The notes: generated by a model not told the origin, from the sequence alone. Counted from the stretch's first letter, positions 17,868 through 27,399 are shown. The stretch: 64,000 nt of DNA from Comamonadaceae bacterium (GCA_013297875.1 JAAFIW010000008.1:99465-163464), one strand, 5' to 3'. Numbers and translations are program-made.

Positions 17868-18097
17868 CTTCGGCAGCTGGTTTTGCAGAGCCTTCCTAGC
17901 CACCCGCGTGGTACCTTCTCAGCGCGAACCTGAAGTGGCGCAACTCTGCTCAGTTGGTTCGCGCCTCCTGTAAGTGCCTGATTTATATGTTCAATTTGAA
18001 ATCTCAGTGGAAATTTGACACGGATGTCGGCATCTGGTCAAACGGTTCGCGGAAAACCTGGAATTTCTGTTTGGGGATAGGTACTTATTGAGGATGA
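17868..18097 (+). promoter_or_regulatory. Leader of the type I-C array
   Basis: 230 bp between cas2 and the first repeat with no gene. The last 130 bp are relatively A/T rich (TGATTTATATGTTCAATTTG and TACTTATTGAGGATGA). It lies at the intact end of the array; the far end has a degenerate repeat. That makes this the likely site of array transcription start and spacer insertion. Confidence 0.7.
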
Positions 18098-19917
18098 GAT
18101 TCGCCCGCCAGTATTGGCGGGCGTGGATTGAAACAAGTTGTGGACGTGGTTGTGGACGGCGCAAGTTGGATTCGCCCGCCAGTATTGGCGGGCGTGGATT
18201 GAAACAACGCCGACCAAACACCTCCAGTAAATAAGATTTGATTCGCCCGCCAGTATTGGCGGGCGTGGATTGAAACTGCGCGGGCTTTTTCGGGGAGCAT
18301 GGCGCGGTCGGGATTCGCCCGCCAGTATTGGCGGGCGTGGATTGAAACTTTCAAAAAAATATTTTGCATCTGTTTTTTTTAGGATTCGCCCGCCAGTATT
18401 GGCGGGCGTGGATTGAAACCGCCCGTTCGCCTGCGCGTACCTACTAGGGCCTAGATTCGCCCGCCAGTATTGGCGGGCGTGGATTGAAACAAAGTTTTTG
18501 AGTCGCAGGCCATGGGATTGCTCCGATTCGCCCGCCAGTATTGGCGGGCGTGGATTGAAACTGCCCGCCGTGCCGCTGGTGATCGAGCAGGTGCTCGATT
18601 CGCCCGCCAGTATTGGCGGGCGTGGATTGAAACCGTATGCCAATAATTCTCGAACGCATAGCGCCTCGATTCGCCCGCCAGTATTGGCGGGCGTGGATTG
18701 AAACCGCGCCGAGTGGGATAACCTGAGCTGGCGCAAAGGATTCGCCCGCCAGTATTGGCGGGCGTGGATTGAAACAATTAATTCACAGACATTTACCCCA
18801 GGTTCTGCGGATTCGCCCGCCAGTATTGGCGGGCGTGGATTGAAACCCACCCTGTGGGCAGTCGTATCGAAAAGCCCCGAAGATTCGCCCGCCAGTATTG
18901 GCGGGCGTGGATTGAAACACCTTGCCCACGGCCACCGCGAAACGCCCGGCCTGGATTCGCCCGCCAGTATTGGCGGGCGTGGATTGAAACACCAATAAGC
19001 CAATGGGCAAGCTTGGCCGGATGCGATTCGCCCGCCAGTATTGGCGGGCGTGGATTGAAACGCCCATGCTCTCAGCCATGCGGCTCATGTCGCAGTGATT
19101 CGCCCGCCAGTATTGGCGGGCGTGGATTGAAACAGGGCCAGCTCGCGGTCGGTGAACGGCTTCGCGCCGATTCGCCCGCCAGTATTGGCGGGCGTGGATT
19201 GAAACAGCAGCGCGCTGGACTTTGGCAGCGATGCGCTGGGATTCGCCCGCCAGTATTGGCGGGCGTGGATTGAAACACTGACGCTTGTATTCCCGGCTGG
19301 TTATGAGGCGGCGATTCGCCCGCCAGTATTGGCGGGCGTGGATTGAAACAAATTCTCAAACGGGAAAACTGCACTCAAACCCTGATTCGCCCGCCAGTAT
19401 TGGCGGGCGTGGATTGAAACAATGCGTGACTGGTTAAAATCTATTGAGAGCGCCGATTCGCCCGCCAGTATTGGCGGGCGTGGATTGAAACCATTGAAAT
19501 ATTTACCGATGACCAAGGCAGACACCGATTCGCCCGCCAGTATTGGCGGGCGTGGATTGAAACATAGATCCCCCGCATTGCTTGGGTAGCTGCGACCGAT
19601 TCGCCCGCCAGTATTGGCGGGCGTGGATTGAAACCACGCCCGGCAAAGGCAGTGCTAATTTGTGCCTAGATTCGCCCGCCAGTATTGGCGGGCGTGGATT
19701 GAAACTGCCGACAAGCCGATACAGCGGCTACACGCTGCGCAGATTCGCCCGCCAGTATTGGCGGGCGTGGATTGAAACCTCGGCATACACCGCACCCTCG
19801 ACGGCTTGCTCAAAGATTCGCCCGCCAGTATTGGCGGGCGTGGATTGAAACAACTTTGCGTATGACAGCCTGGGCACCGTTGACAGATTCGCCCGCCAGT
19901 ATTGGCGGGCGTGGATT
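18098..19917 (+). CRISPR. Type I-C CRISPR array, 26 repeats and 25 spacers
   Basis: The repeat is 37 bp: GATTCGCCCGCCAGTATT, then GGCGGGCGTGGATTGAAAC. Its stem CGCCCGCC/GGCGGGCG with loop AGTATT suits Cas5c cutting, and the 3' end GTGGATTGAAAC is the usual I-C end. Repeats start at 18098, 18169, 18240, 18312, 18383, 18454, 18525, 18597, 18668, 18739, 18810, 18882, 18954, 19025, 19097, 19169, 19240, 19313, 19384, 19455, 19527, 19598, 19669, 19742, 19815 and 19886. The last repeat has lost its final five bases (GGATTTAC instead of GGATTGAAAC), marking the old end. Spacers are 34-36 bp, all different. No match to the rest of the window was noticed by eye. Confidence 0.98.
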
Positions 19918-20465
19918 TACATAACCGCAGTCCCGCAAAAGCTTAGTCAGAGGTTGCTGAGGGCAGGGCTAGTGCAAAAAACTGGTGTAGCACCCTGTTT
20001 TCTGAGCAAAACAAGTGAACGTGCACAGTCCATATGCTCAAGCAGCTATCTTTTCTGTAGCGAACTCAATGGGTAAGCGTGGTGTCCTGTGGATCGGGCT
20101 GGCGCAAGCTCGGTCACACAGGGATCGCTTGGGTGTCGGCTGGGTGGGCCCAGTCGGCTGTGTCTTCGGTGCCTGGGGCAAGCGCGGGTGCGCCGCAAAC
20201 GCCCGGTCCAGTGCCCGCGCAGGCACCCCAGCCTGCAGTGGGGGCCGCCGTGCTGCGCAGCCACCCGCACTGGCGTGCACCCGACCGACTGCTGGCCGCC
20301 ATTCGGGTGGTGCTGACAACGCACACGCCCAGCGATTCGGCGGGGCCTTGGACGCGCACGGTGCAGTAACGTTATTTGGGGGTGAGTGCAAGCAGGCTTG
20401 GTTGACCACTTTCGTGCGCTTGGCGTAACCTTTGTGCTCTCTGAGTTTTTGACCGCACATGCGCT
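19918..20465. other. Region after the I-C array, no clear gene
   Basis: It contains a short copy of the dispersed repeat (about 20036-20060, GCTCAAGCAGCTAT). High-GC DNA at 20080-20370 keeps several frames open on both strands, but none has a recognisable family or ribosome site. It may be a decayed gene; unresolved. Confidence 0.4.
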
Positions 20466-21284
20466 ATGACCACTTTCCTGGCCCACCTGACCGACCTGCA
20501 CATCTGCGAGCCTGGCCAGCTGGCCTATGGCCGTATTGACACAGCCACCCACCTGAAAACCGCCGTGCAATCGGTGCTGCGCCTGCCCCAGCCGCCGCAT
20601 GCAGTGGTGTTCAGTGGCGACCTGGTGGACTTTGGCCGGGCCGACGAATATGCCCATCTGCGCGAGCTGCTCAAGCCCCTGTCCATGCCGCTGTACCTGC
20701 TCCCCGGCAACCACGATGAGCGCAGCCAACTGCGCAAAAGCTTTCCTGATCACACCTACCTGGGCGCTGAAGGCTTTGTTCAATACACGGTGAAAGTGGG
20801 CGGTTTGCGGTTGATCGCGCTGGACACCATCACCCCCGGCCAGCCCTACGGCCAGCTGTGCAACCAGCGCCTGGACTGGTTGGCCATGCAGCTGAAAACC
20901 TATGCACACGAGCCGGTGGTCATCGCCATGCACCACCCACCGTTTGCCACGCTCATTGGCCACATGGATGCCATTGGCCTGCGCGAAGGCGCTGCCGAGC
21001 TGGAAGCCCTGGTGGCGCAATACCCCAACGTGCAGCGCATCATCTGCGGCCATTTGCACCGCGCGATTGACGTGCGCTTTGGCGGCAGCATGGCCTGCAC
21101 CACACCGTCGCCCGCGCACCAGGTGTGCCTGAACCTGGACCCGCAAGCTGCCCCGGCCTGGGCCCTGGAGCCACCGGCGTTTCGTCTGCTGGCACTGCCG
21201 GCCCTACCCGCTGCTCAGCGCCTGATCAGCCACCTGGTGCCCTGCGGTAGCTTTGACGGGCCGCACCCGTTTCATGATGCCTAA
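20466..21284 (+). CDS. Metallophosphoesterase, CpdA-like phosphodiesterase
   Basis: A 272-residue calcineurin-like phosphoesterase with all metal-site motifs: D-L-H (TDLHICE, near residue 10), GDLVD (51-55), GNHDE (79-83), MHHPP (about 155) and GHLHR (about 197). The layout matches class III cyclic nucleotide phosphodiesterases (CpdA), which hydrolyse cAMP and related phosphodiesters. The substrate cannot be read from the sequence. It is a single gene. Confidence 0.88.
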   Translation: MTTFLAHLTDLHICEPGQLAYGRIDTATHLKTAVQSVLRLPQPPHAVVFSGDLVDFGRADEYAHLRELLKPLSMPLYLLPGNHDERSQLRKSFPDHTYLGAEGFVQYTVKVGGLRLIALDTITPGQPYGQLCNQRLDWLAMQLKTYAHEPVVIAMHHPPFATLIGHMDAIGLREGAAELEALVAQYPNVQRIICGHLHRAIDVRFGGSMACTTPSPAHQVCLNLDPQAAPAWALEPPAFRLLALPALPAAQRLISHLVPCGSFDGPHPFHDA

Positions 21285-21817
21285 ATTTTGGGTGACGAAT
21301 GCGTAAAGCTGCCTGATTCAGTACATGCCTCAGACGCGACCAATCCGTCATTGCCGCGAGGCGGGAATCCAGGTGCGCGGTGGTGCCGGTAGCAGGGGAT
21401 TTGAGTACGCTGAGCGTGGATTCCCGCCTGCGCGGGAATGACGATCTGAGGCATGTATCTATTGAGCGTTTCAAAAAACATGACGGCTGGAACGCTCGAT
21501 CCCTCACCCCAGCCCTCTCCCGGAGGGAGAGGGTGAAAACAGTCCAACTCACTGTCGTGAATTTGGAAGAGATCAATAATCCTAGAAACAGCAGTTGACC
21601 GCTCGTCCCGGCAACTTTTACCAATGAAATCAAACACTTGTAGCGTTGAGCGACCTCACCAGTTGGGTGAGAACGCTACGCACCCAATTGAGCCGCCCTG
21701 GCGTGCGCTGGCTGCGTTGCTCCTCCTAGCAGGCAAGAGCCTGCGTCGTCGTCACGCCTTGCCAGCCCACCCCATGACGACCCACTTGGGCGCGTCCAAC
21801 CACTGTTTCTAGGATAA
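21285..21817. other. Intergenic region with MITE-like palindromes
   Basis: 21323-21456 is an element with imperfect terminal inverted repeats of about 40 bp (ACATGCCTCAGA at one end, TCTGAGGCATGT at the other). These include the common TTCCCGCCTGCGCGGGAATG palindrome. 21500-21535 is the CCCTCACCCCAGCCCTCTCC module also seen near 7950. 21624-21812 has one short open frame that I cannot support as a gene. Confidence 0.65.
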
Positions 21818-22624
21818 TCAGGTAAAGCTGTGCGCTTGAATCACCCGCGCCGCTTCATCGGTGAACTGCCCGGCGGCCACCATGGCTTGCACGGTTTGCG
21901 GTGTGAGCAGGGCGAATTGCGCCACCTCACCGTCTTGATTCACCGGCTGCACGCCCTCCGGTAGCACCGCACGAAACCAGTCAATTCGCTCGCTCATGTA
22001 GCCTGCACCGTGCCCCTCGCTGCTGGGTTTTTCAATGTGCACGGCACCGCCGTGCTGTAGGTCTTGCAACTGCGCCAAGTGCAGCCCCGCCTCTTCCCAG
22101 GTTTCGCGTGCCACGGCGCAAAGCAGTGTGGCATCCAGCGCATCGTCGGCACTGACCATGCCGCCCATCAGCGTGTCCCACAGGCCCGGGTCGTTCGGCT
22201 TGTTTAGCGCGCGCTGCTGCACCCACAGACGACCATCGGGCGCGCAGCCCACCAGGTGCACCGCCTGCGTGGCAATGCCCAGCACCCGAACCGCCGCGCG
22301 CTCCACCGTGCCTAGGCGCTGGCCCTGCGCGTTGCACACCGCCAGTTGCTCGTTGCGCCAGGCACCGGCCAGGCCTGCATGGCGCAAAGCCTGCGCCAGC
22401 TGGTTCAGCCCGCCCGTGACGGGCCCTTCGACCTGCCAGCCTAGCGTTTTGTTTTGCTCCTTATTTTGTAGCTGCTTGAGCAATAAACGTATGGGCTGAT
22501 GGCCGATTTGATTCAAAAAATCAGGTTCAACCGAGCCCACGGCATGCCACACGCCTTCAGCCTGCACCCACAGCGGTACGCGCGGGCGCAAGGGCGCTTG
22601 CCGGCCGCTCTCCACCTCGTTCAA
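21818..22624 (-). CDS. NUDIX hydrolase with N-terminal DUF4743-like domain
   Basis: 268 residues. The NUDIX box is GGMVSADDALDATLLCAVAR then ETWEEAGL, matching Gx5Ex7REUxEExGU with a slightly unusual spacer. The N-terminal 120 residues resemble the DUF4743 part of TPP-diphosphatase-like NUDIX proteins. Residues near 45-60 (RLLLKQLQNKEQNKTLGWQV) are encoded across a dispersed repeat (22466-22496), so that loop may be an insertion. The gene ends the minus-strand run and directly abuts the 22621 gene. Confidence 0.85.
   Translation of the reverse strand: MNEVESGRQAPLRPRVPLWVQAEGVWHAVGSVEPDFLNQIGHQPIRLLLKQLQNKEQNKTLGWQVEGPVTGGLNQLAQALRHAGLAGAWRNEQLAVCNAQGQRLGTVERAAVRVLGIATQAVHLVGCAPDGRLWVQQRALNKPNDPGLWDTLMGGMVSADDALDATLLCAVARETWEEAGLHLAQLQDLQHGGAVHIEKPSSEGHGAGYMSERIDWFRAVLPEGVQPVNQDGEVAQFALLTPQTVQAMVAAGQFTDEAARVIQAHSFT
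22466..22496 (+). repeat. Dispersed TGCTYRAGCA-type element inside the NUDIX gene
   Basis: TTGTAGCTGCTTGAGCAATA then AACGTATGGGC, in frame on the opposite strand of the coding sequence. Confidence 0.75.
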
Positions 22625-23274
22625 CGCTTCTTCAGTGTTTCCAGGCCCAGCCGCCCGTCGCCAAACTCGGCATACGGCCCCGACAGGCTGCCGTCGGTGG
22701 CCATGCTGTAGATGCTCACACCGCAGCGCGCGCCGCCGTAGCTCACCGCCAGGCCATTGCCCTGGCGAATGCCCACGCCGTTGTAAACCGATGCGCTGTC
22801 TTTGTAGACCACGCGAAAGGTCTGGCCATTGGCGGTGATGGTGGTGATGCCGTCATAGGCCTGGCCATTGGCGTCTTTGCCCACCGACTCGTAGGTGCCT
22901 TCCAGCTTGTCGGGCGCGCCGGCCTGTTTGGTCAGGCGCTCGATGCCCAGCGTGGTGTGATCCAGATCGCCCCAGGGGCCGGCCAGCTTGCCACCGGCCT
23001 GAATGTCCATGGCGCTGAGCGTGCACTTGTTGCTCGGCCCCCAGGAAGCAAACAACTGGTTGCCCCGCTGAATGCCCATGCCGCGCTGGGTTTTGCCGTC
23101 CGAGTAGGTCAGGCGAAACACCTGGCCCGCCTCGGTAATGCGCAGGCTGCCGGTGTAGGGCTGGCCATCAAAGTCTTTGCCGGTGACGACGTAATTGCCC
23201 GGCAAAGACTGGGCGACCGCCAGGGTGCTCAAGGCCAGGGCTGCAGCGGCCACGAAAAAGTGTTTGTGGTTCAT
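22621..23274 (-). CDS. Exported hypothetical protein with two similar halves
   Basis: 217 residues from the ATG at 23274. The signal peptide MNHKHFFVAAAALALSTLAV ends AVAQ-S. The mature part has two related halves of about 85-90 residues. The first has GNYVVTGKDFDGQPYTGSLR, then QVFRLTYSDG and RGMGIQRGN. The second has GTYESVGKDANGQAYDGITT, then QTFRVVYKD and NGVGIRQGN. It is probably a periplasmic beta-rich protein. I do not recognise a named family. The 3' end overlaps the NUDIX start by 4 bp. Confidence 0.75.
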   Translation of the reverse strand: MNHKHFFVAAAALALSTLAVAQSLPGNYVVTGKDFDGQPYTGSLRITEAGQVFRLTYSDGKTQRGMGIQRGNQLFASWGPSNKCTLSAMDIQAGGKLAGPWGDLDHTTLGIERLTKQAGAPDKLEGTYESVGKDANGQAYDGITTITANGQTFRVVYKDSASVYNGVGIRQGNGLAVSYGGARCGVSIYSMATDGSLSGPYAEFGDGRLGLETLKKR

Positions 23275-23343
23275 GGTGAATTGAAAAGTAAAAAGGTGTA
23301 AAAAATGCCAAGGAAATATAGCGCCAGTTCGCCCGCTAAGTGA

Positions 23344-23462
23344 CGCTTCAGGCCTGAAGGGCGTTCCACCCCCGCGCTTCAGGCCTGAAGGGCGTTCCAC
23401 CCCCGCGCTTCAGGCTTGAAGGGCGTTCCACCTCCGCGCTTCAGGCCTGAAGGGCGTTCCAC
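23344..23462 (-). repeat. Four tandem copies of a 31-bp unit containing the end of the MBL-fold gene
   Basis: Units start at 23344, 23375, 23406 and 23437 and contain CGCTTCAGGCCTGAAGGGCG then TTCCACC. The unit at 23437 is the true 3' end of the gene (codons for WNALQA-stop). The other three repeat it downstream. Each has the 14-bp palindrome CTTCAGGCCTGAAG (one copy has T for C). Confidence 0.95.
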
Positions 23463-24433
23463 ATCTCCTGGTCCCGTGCCGCCGTCCAGATGCGGGGGTT
23501 CTTGATGCCCTTGGCCTCGTCATACGCCCGGCTCACATCAAACGGCAGGCAGTGTTCGTAGATGAACACATGGCCAAACACCGGGTCCATGGCTTGGCGG
23601 GTGTGGGCCATCGCTGCTTTCAAGTCCATGTTGGCGGCCGCCGCCTGTTTGCCCGCTTCAAACAGCGTGGTCACCCAGCGGTGGGTGTAGTCCAGCGCCT
23701 TGTTCACGTCGGCATTGCCTTTCATGGCTTCGCCGCGGCCGGGCACGATGGCTTCGGCCTTCAATTCGCGCAGCGCGGCCAATGTGGCGGGCCATTCTTC
23801 CAGCTGCGCGTCGCCGGTGTAGACGCCGGCGTTGTATTCCACCAGGTCGCCACTAAACAGCACCTTTTCTTCCTCCACCCAGGCAATGGTGTCGCCGCGC
23901 GTGTGGCCTGGGCCGGGGTGCCAGATCTGTACTTTCACGCCGCCCAAGTCCACGGTGAGTGAGCCCTGGCGGCCCGGCTTGCCGTCGCCAATCACCATCG
24001 TGGGCCAGGTCAGGCCGGGAATACTTTCCTGGCCGCGAAACAGGCGGGGAAAGCGGTCAATCTCGCTTTGCATGTCTTGCGCACCACGCTCCACGATCAG
24101 CTCGTAAGTGCCCTGGCTTGCTATCACCTCTGTAGCGCCTTCAGCAATGTAGGCGCTGGCTCCCAGCACACGCACGGCATGGTAGTGGGTGAGCAGCACG
24201 TACTTGATGGGCAGGCTGCTCACGCCGCGGATGCGGGCGATCAGGTCACGCGCCAGGTCGGGCGTGGCGGTGGCGTCGCTGACCATGATGAATTTCTCGC
24301 CAATGATCACACCCGAGTTCGGGTCGCCCTCGGCGGTGTAGGCCCAGCAGTGGGCAGACAGTTGCTCGAAGGTGATTTTTTTGTCGGTCAGATCGGCTTG
24401 ACTGGCGAAGGCTTTGGTGGGGGCTTGCGACAT
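23441..24433 (-). CDS. MBL-fold metallohydrolase with altered HxHxDH motif
   Basis: 330 residues of metallo-beta-lactamase fold. The usual HxHxDH is LTHYHAVRVLGAS, so Asp and the last His are replaced (H-Y-H-A-V-R). Downstream ligands look present: PGPGHTRGDTIAWV, LFSGDLVE. The C-terminal helices are unlike the short lactamase fold. I believe this variant recurs in Burkholderiales, but its substrate is unknown. It lies 34 bp after gluconokinase and its 3' end has been duplicated in tandem. Confidence 0.8.
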   Translation of the reverse strand: MSQAPTKAFASQADLTDKKITFEQLSAHCWAYTAEGDPNSGVIIGEKFIMVSDATATPDLARDLIARIRGVSSLPIKYVLLTHYHAVRVLGASAYIAEGATEVIASQGTYELIVERGAQDMQSEIDRFPRLFRGQESIPGLTWPTMVIGDGKPGRQGSLTVDLGGVKVQIWHPGPGHTRGDTIAWVEEEKVLFSGDLVEYNAGVYTGDAQLEEWPATLAALRELKAEAIVPGRGEAMKGNADVNKALDYTHRWVTTLFEAGKQAAAANMDLKAAMAHTRQAMDPVFGHVFIYEHCLPFDVSRAYDEAKGIKNPRIWTAARDQEMWNALQA

Positions 24434-24467
24434 GCTTTGAACTCCGGTGAGGGGATGAAAAATTCAC

Positions 24468-25010
24468 CTAATCGTAATGCGTTACGAATGGGTAAATTTC
24501 CGCTGTGGATTTGTCTCTCAACCAATCCACCGCTTGCCGCGCCAAGTCACCCGGCGCGGCGGTGGCATCCAGCGCCAGCACGCCGGGCTCACCCGCCGGG
24601 TCTTGCAGGGCTTCAAACTGGCTGGCGACCAGGCTGGGCGGGTAAAAGTGGCCGGGGCGGCTGGCCACGCGGCGCAGGCTCTCAGCGGGGGTGATTACCA
24701 AGTGCACAAAGCGCAGGTTCGGTACGCAGGCGCGTAGTTGGTCGCGGTAGGCGGCTTTTAGCGCCGAGCAGGTGAGCACGGCACCCGTGGTTTGCTGCGC
24801 GAGGGCCTGGCCCAGGTGCGTGAGCCAGTCGGCGCGGTCTTCGTCGGTGAGGGGCTGGCCGCGCTGCATTTTTTCAATGTTGCGTGGCGGGTGAAAGTCG
24901 TCGCCCTCGATCAGCGGCAGGCTCATGGCTTGCGCGATGCGCTGGCCAATCTCCGACTTGCCGCAACCGGCCACGCCCATCACCACGAGGTAGATTGAAC
25001 CGGGTGTCAT
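24468..25010 (-). CDS. gntK: Gluconokinase (GntK-like)
   Basis: 180 residues. The P-loop VVMGVAGCGKSEIGQRIA, EGDDFHPPRNIEKMQRGQPL and LTDEDRADWL are the gluconokinase signature, with TCSALKAAYRDQLR further on. It phosphorylates D-gluconate to 6-phosphogluconate. Its ATG overlaps the TetR stop as ATGA, so the two genes are translationally coupled. Confidence 0.93.
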   Translation of the reverse strand: MTPGSIYLVVMGVAGCGKSEIGQRIAQAMSLPLIEGDDFHPPRNIEKMQRGQPLTDEDRADWLTHLGQALAQQTTGAVLTCSALKAAYRDQLRACVPNLRFVHLVITPAESLRRVASRPGHFYPPSLVASQFEALQDPAGEPGVLALDATAAPGDLARQAVDWLRDKSTAEIYPFVTHYD

Positions 25011-25627
25011 GCAAGGCCTTTTTCCAGCATGGCAATCACCTCGTCGGCAAAAGCGGCGTAGCTCAGCGGCCCGCCGGGGCGCAGCCAGGTGAAAGTCCAG
25101 TTGATCATGCCCATCAGCATCATGGTGATGGCCGTCTGGTTGGCCGCAGTCAGCCGCTCTGGGTAGGCGCGGCGCAGAAAGCGGGTGAAGGCAGAGACCA
25201 CATCGCGCTGGCGGTTCAAGATCAGTTCACGCTGCGACATGCTGTGCCCGGCGCTGGCCGCGTCGCTTAAAAATTGCGTGTCGTGCAGCAGCGCCACATG
25301 CCGCGTGGCCGAAGTTTCGTATTCGGCCAGAAAGGCCCGCACCAGCTCGTGCAGCGCCGCCCGCTCGTCCAGGTTGCGGCGCTGCGCCGTGGCCTCTGTC
25401 TCGCCCACGATGACCAAAAGCCGCTGGGTGTAGCGGTCCAGCAGGTCAAACAAAATGGCTTCTTTGCTGTCGTAGTAGTGGTACAGCCGGGCTTTGCTGG
25501 TGCCCGTGGCCGCCGCAATGTCGTTCATGCTGGCGGCGTTGTAGCTTTGCCGGGCAAAGCACTGGGCGGCAATGTCCAGAATCGCGTCGCGTTTGAGCTC
25601 GTGCTGGGAAGATTTGGGGCGGGCCAT
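25007..25627 (-). CDS. TetR/AcrR family transcriptional regulator
   Basis: 206 residues. The N-terminal HTH is RDAILDIAAQCFARQSYNAA then SMNDIAAATGTSKARLYHYY. The C-terminal ligand domain contains YETSATRHVALLHDTQFLSD. This architecture recurs beside acyl-CoA genes in beta-proteobacteria. Here it is coupled to gluconokinase by a 4-bp overlap. Ligand unknown. Confidence 0.9.
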   Translation of the reverse strand: MARPKSSQHELKRDAILDIAAQCFARQSYNAASMNDIAAATGTSKARLYHYYDSKEAILFDLLDRYTQRLLVIVGETEATAQRRNLDERAALHELVRAFLAEYETSATRHVALLHDTQFLSDAASAGHSMSQRELILNRQRDVVSAFTRFLRRAYPERLTAANQTAITMMLMGMINWTFTWLRPGGPLSYAAFADEVIAMLEKGLA

Positions 25628-25760
25628 GTGGCCTCAAGCGTAGCCTGAAAATCCATGACAGATGACTTCGCCTGCGGCGTTGATGACAGATGACGGGTCA
25701 ACCCGTTTGTTGGAATCCAGTCATCAGGTCATGGCGGCTGCGCAGCAGCCCGTCATCCCG

Positions 25761-26297
25761 TCATGGTGTGCAGGAAGGGCTGGTTTTTGCGTCAAACAGC
25801 CCAGCAGCCCTTGTAGAAACTGCTCGACCAGCTATGAAGTTCGTAGCAATCCAGGTGCCCGTGAGCACCAGGCCCAGCAGCACGCGGGCCGCTGCAACCA
25901 GGCCCTGGCCCACTGCGCCCCGCAGATCGGCCAGCGGCTGCACCACGCTGACCTGCCAGGGGCTGATGGCGCGCACCGGCGGCGCCACCTGCGCGGCCAC
26001 GGCGCACCAGCTGAAGTAGGCTGGGGCATGCCGGTCGCTGCCAAACGATTCCAGCACCACGCGCTGGCCGCGCGCCACGTGCAACTGCTCGCCGGCTTGC
26101 AGAAAGTGGTCAGCGGTGCGCGACGCGTCAGCGCGGTCAAAGGTCAACCACACCCGGCCATGCGCGATGCACAGCTGCGCGTCCTGCGAGGCGTGCAGTG
26201 CAATGGCGCGGGCGGCTTCCAGCTTCCAGGTGCCCGGCAGGCGGCTATCGAGCGCGACAGACGTGAATTCAGGTGATGTGAATGCGGATAGGTACAT
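25761..26297 (-). CDS. DUF2917 domain protein
   Basis: 178 residues from the ATG at 26297 (GGAG eight bases upstream). The first about 100 residues resemble DUF2917: LEAARAIALHASQDAQLCIA, GRVWLTFDRA and the small-barrel motif QAGEQLHVARGQRVVLESFG. The C-terminal tail has a hydrophobic stretch (AARVLLGLVLTGTWIATNFI) that may anchor it in the membrane. It is divergent from the LysR gene at 26416, a common pairing for this family. Function unknown. Confidence 0.72.
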   Translation of the reverse strand: MYLSAFTSPEFTSVALDSRLPGTWKLEAARAIALHASQDAQLCIAHGRVWLTFDRADASRTADHFLQAGEQLHVARGQRVVLESFGSDRHAPAYFSWCAVAAQVAPPVRAISPWQVSVVQPLADLRGAVGQGLVAAARVLLGLVLTGTWIATNFIAGRAVSTRAAGLFDAKTSPSCTP

Positions 26298-26415
26298 GGC
26301 AGTGCTCCGGTTGTGCTGAATGAGGCGCAATGATCGCGCGGGCACATGCTGGCGTCCAATGAAAACAAGCGCCACAATTGATGCTCGAATCACATGAATC
26401 AACCACCTGGCTCCC

Positions 26416-27399
26416 ATGCAGCACTCCCAATCCGTTTTGCGCAGCCGCCCCATTCAGGCGGGTAACCTGCGAACCTTTGAAGCCGTGGCCCGGCACCTGA
26501 ACTTTCGCGCCGCTGCCGAAGAAATGGCGCTCACGCAATCGGCCGTGAGCCGCCAGATTCAGGCGCTGGAAGAAGAGGTGGGCGTGAGCCTGTTTCTGCG
26601 CCACACACGCGCGGTGGAGCTCACCGGCGCGGGCGCGCAGCTGCTGGCTGCGGTCACGCAGTCGCTGCCGCGCATTGACAGCGCGGTGCGCCAGATTCGC
26701 CGCAGCGCGGGGCGCAAGAGCGTGTCGCTCACCACGTTTGCCTCGTTTGCCTCGATGTGGCTGATTCCCCGGCTGGAGATATTTCAACGCCAGCATGCCG
26801 ACATCGACATCCGCATTGATGCCTCAGACACATCACTGGATCTGGAGGTGGCCGACGTGGACATTGCCTTGCGCTACGGCCCGCCGACCAGCATGCCCGC
26901 GCATGCGGTGCGCCTGTTTGGCGAGCAGCTCACAGCCGTGGCCAGCCCCTGGCTGATGAAGAACGCGCCCCGGTTGAAGAAGCCAGAAGATTTGAGCCAG
27001 TTCACGCTGATAGAAGCCAGCGACGGCCACGTGACGCACCTGGAATGGCTGACCTGGCGGCGCTGGTTTGACGCGCGGCAGTTGGGCCGCCTGGAGCCCA
27101 AGCGCTGGCTCTACTTCGGTTACGCCTATCAGATGACCCAGGCCGCCCTCACCGGCCAGGGCGTGGTGCTGGCCCGTTTGCCGCTGGTGGCCGAGAGCCT
27201 GGCCAACGGCGACCTGGTGGAAGTGCTGCCCGGCCAGCGCATGGACTCACCCATGGCCTACTGGCTGCTGGTCGGCCCACGTGGCAAAGACCGCCCTGAG
27301 ACAGCAGCCTTCTGCCAATGGCTGATGGCCCAGGCCAAGGCCACACGAGAGGTCATTGGCGAGGTGCCAGACCCGGATACGGTGGACAACATTGATTGA
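26416..27399 (+). CDS. LysR family regulator (GcvA-like)
   Basis: 327 residues. The winged HTH is NLRTFEAVARHLNFRAAAEE then MALTQSAVSRQIQALEEEVG. The effector domain is of the GcvA type (FASFASMWLIPRLEIFQRQH, IDIRIDASD, VDIALRYGPP). It is divergent from the DUF2917 gene across about 118 bp, which should contain its operator; a LysR TNA box could not be assigned with confidence. It probably controls the DUF2917 gene. Confidence 0.9.
   Translation: MQHSQSVLRSRPIQAGNLRTFEAVARHLNFRAAAEEMALTQSAVSRQIQALEEEVGVSLFLRHTRAVELTGAGAQLLAAVTQSLPRIDSAVRQIRRSAGRKSVSLTTFASFASMWLIPRLEIFQRQHADIDIRIDASDTSLDLEVADVDIALRYGPPTSMPAHAVRLFGEQLTAVASPWLMKNAPRLKKPEDLSQFTLIEASDGHVTHLEWLTWRRWFDARQLGRLEPKRWLYFGYAYQMTQAALTGQGVVLARLPLVAESLANGDLVEVLPGQRMDSPMAYWLLVGPRGKDRPETAAFCQWLMAQAKATREVIGEVPDPDTVDNID

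Noticed and set aside
18038..19848. Long open frames through the CRISPR array, both strands
   Set aside because: They arise from repetition of the 37-bp repeat with spacers near 35 bp; not genes.
20046..21146. Long open frame on the minus strand across the phosphodiesterase gene
   Set aside because: It mirrors the codon pattern of the metallophosphoesterase on the + strand, which has all metal motifs. The minus frame has no family features.
21624..21812. 62-codon frame in repeat-rich intergenic DNA
   Set aside because: No ribosome site, no known family, and located in a region of palindromic repeats.
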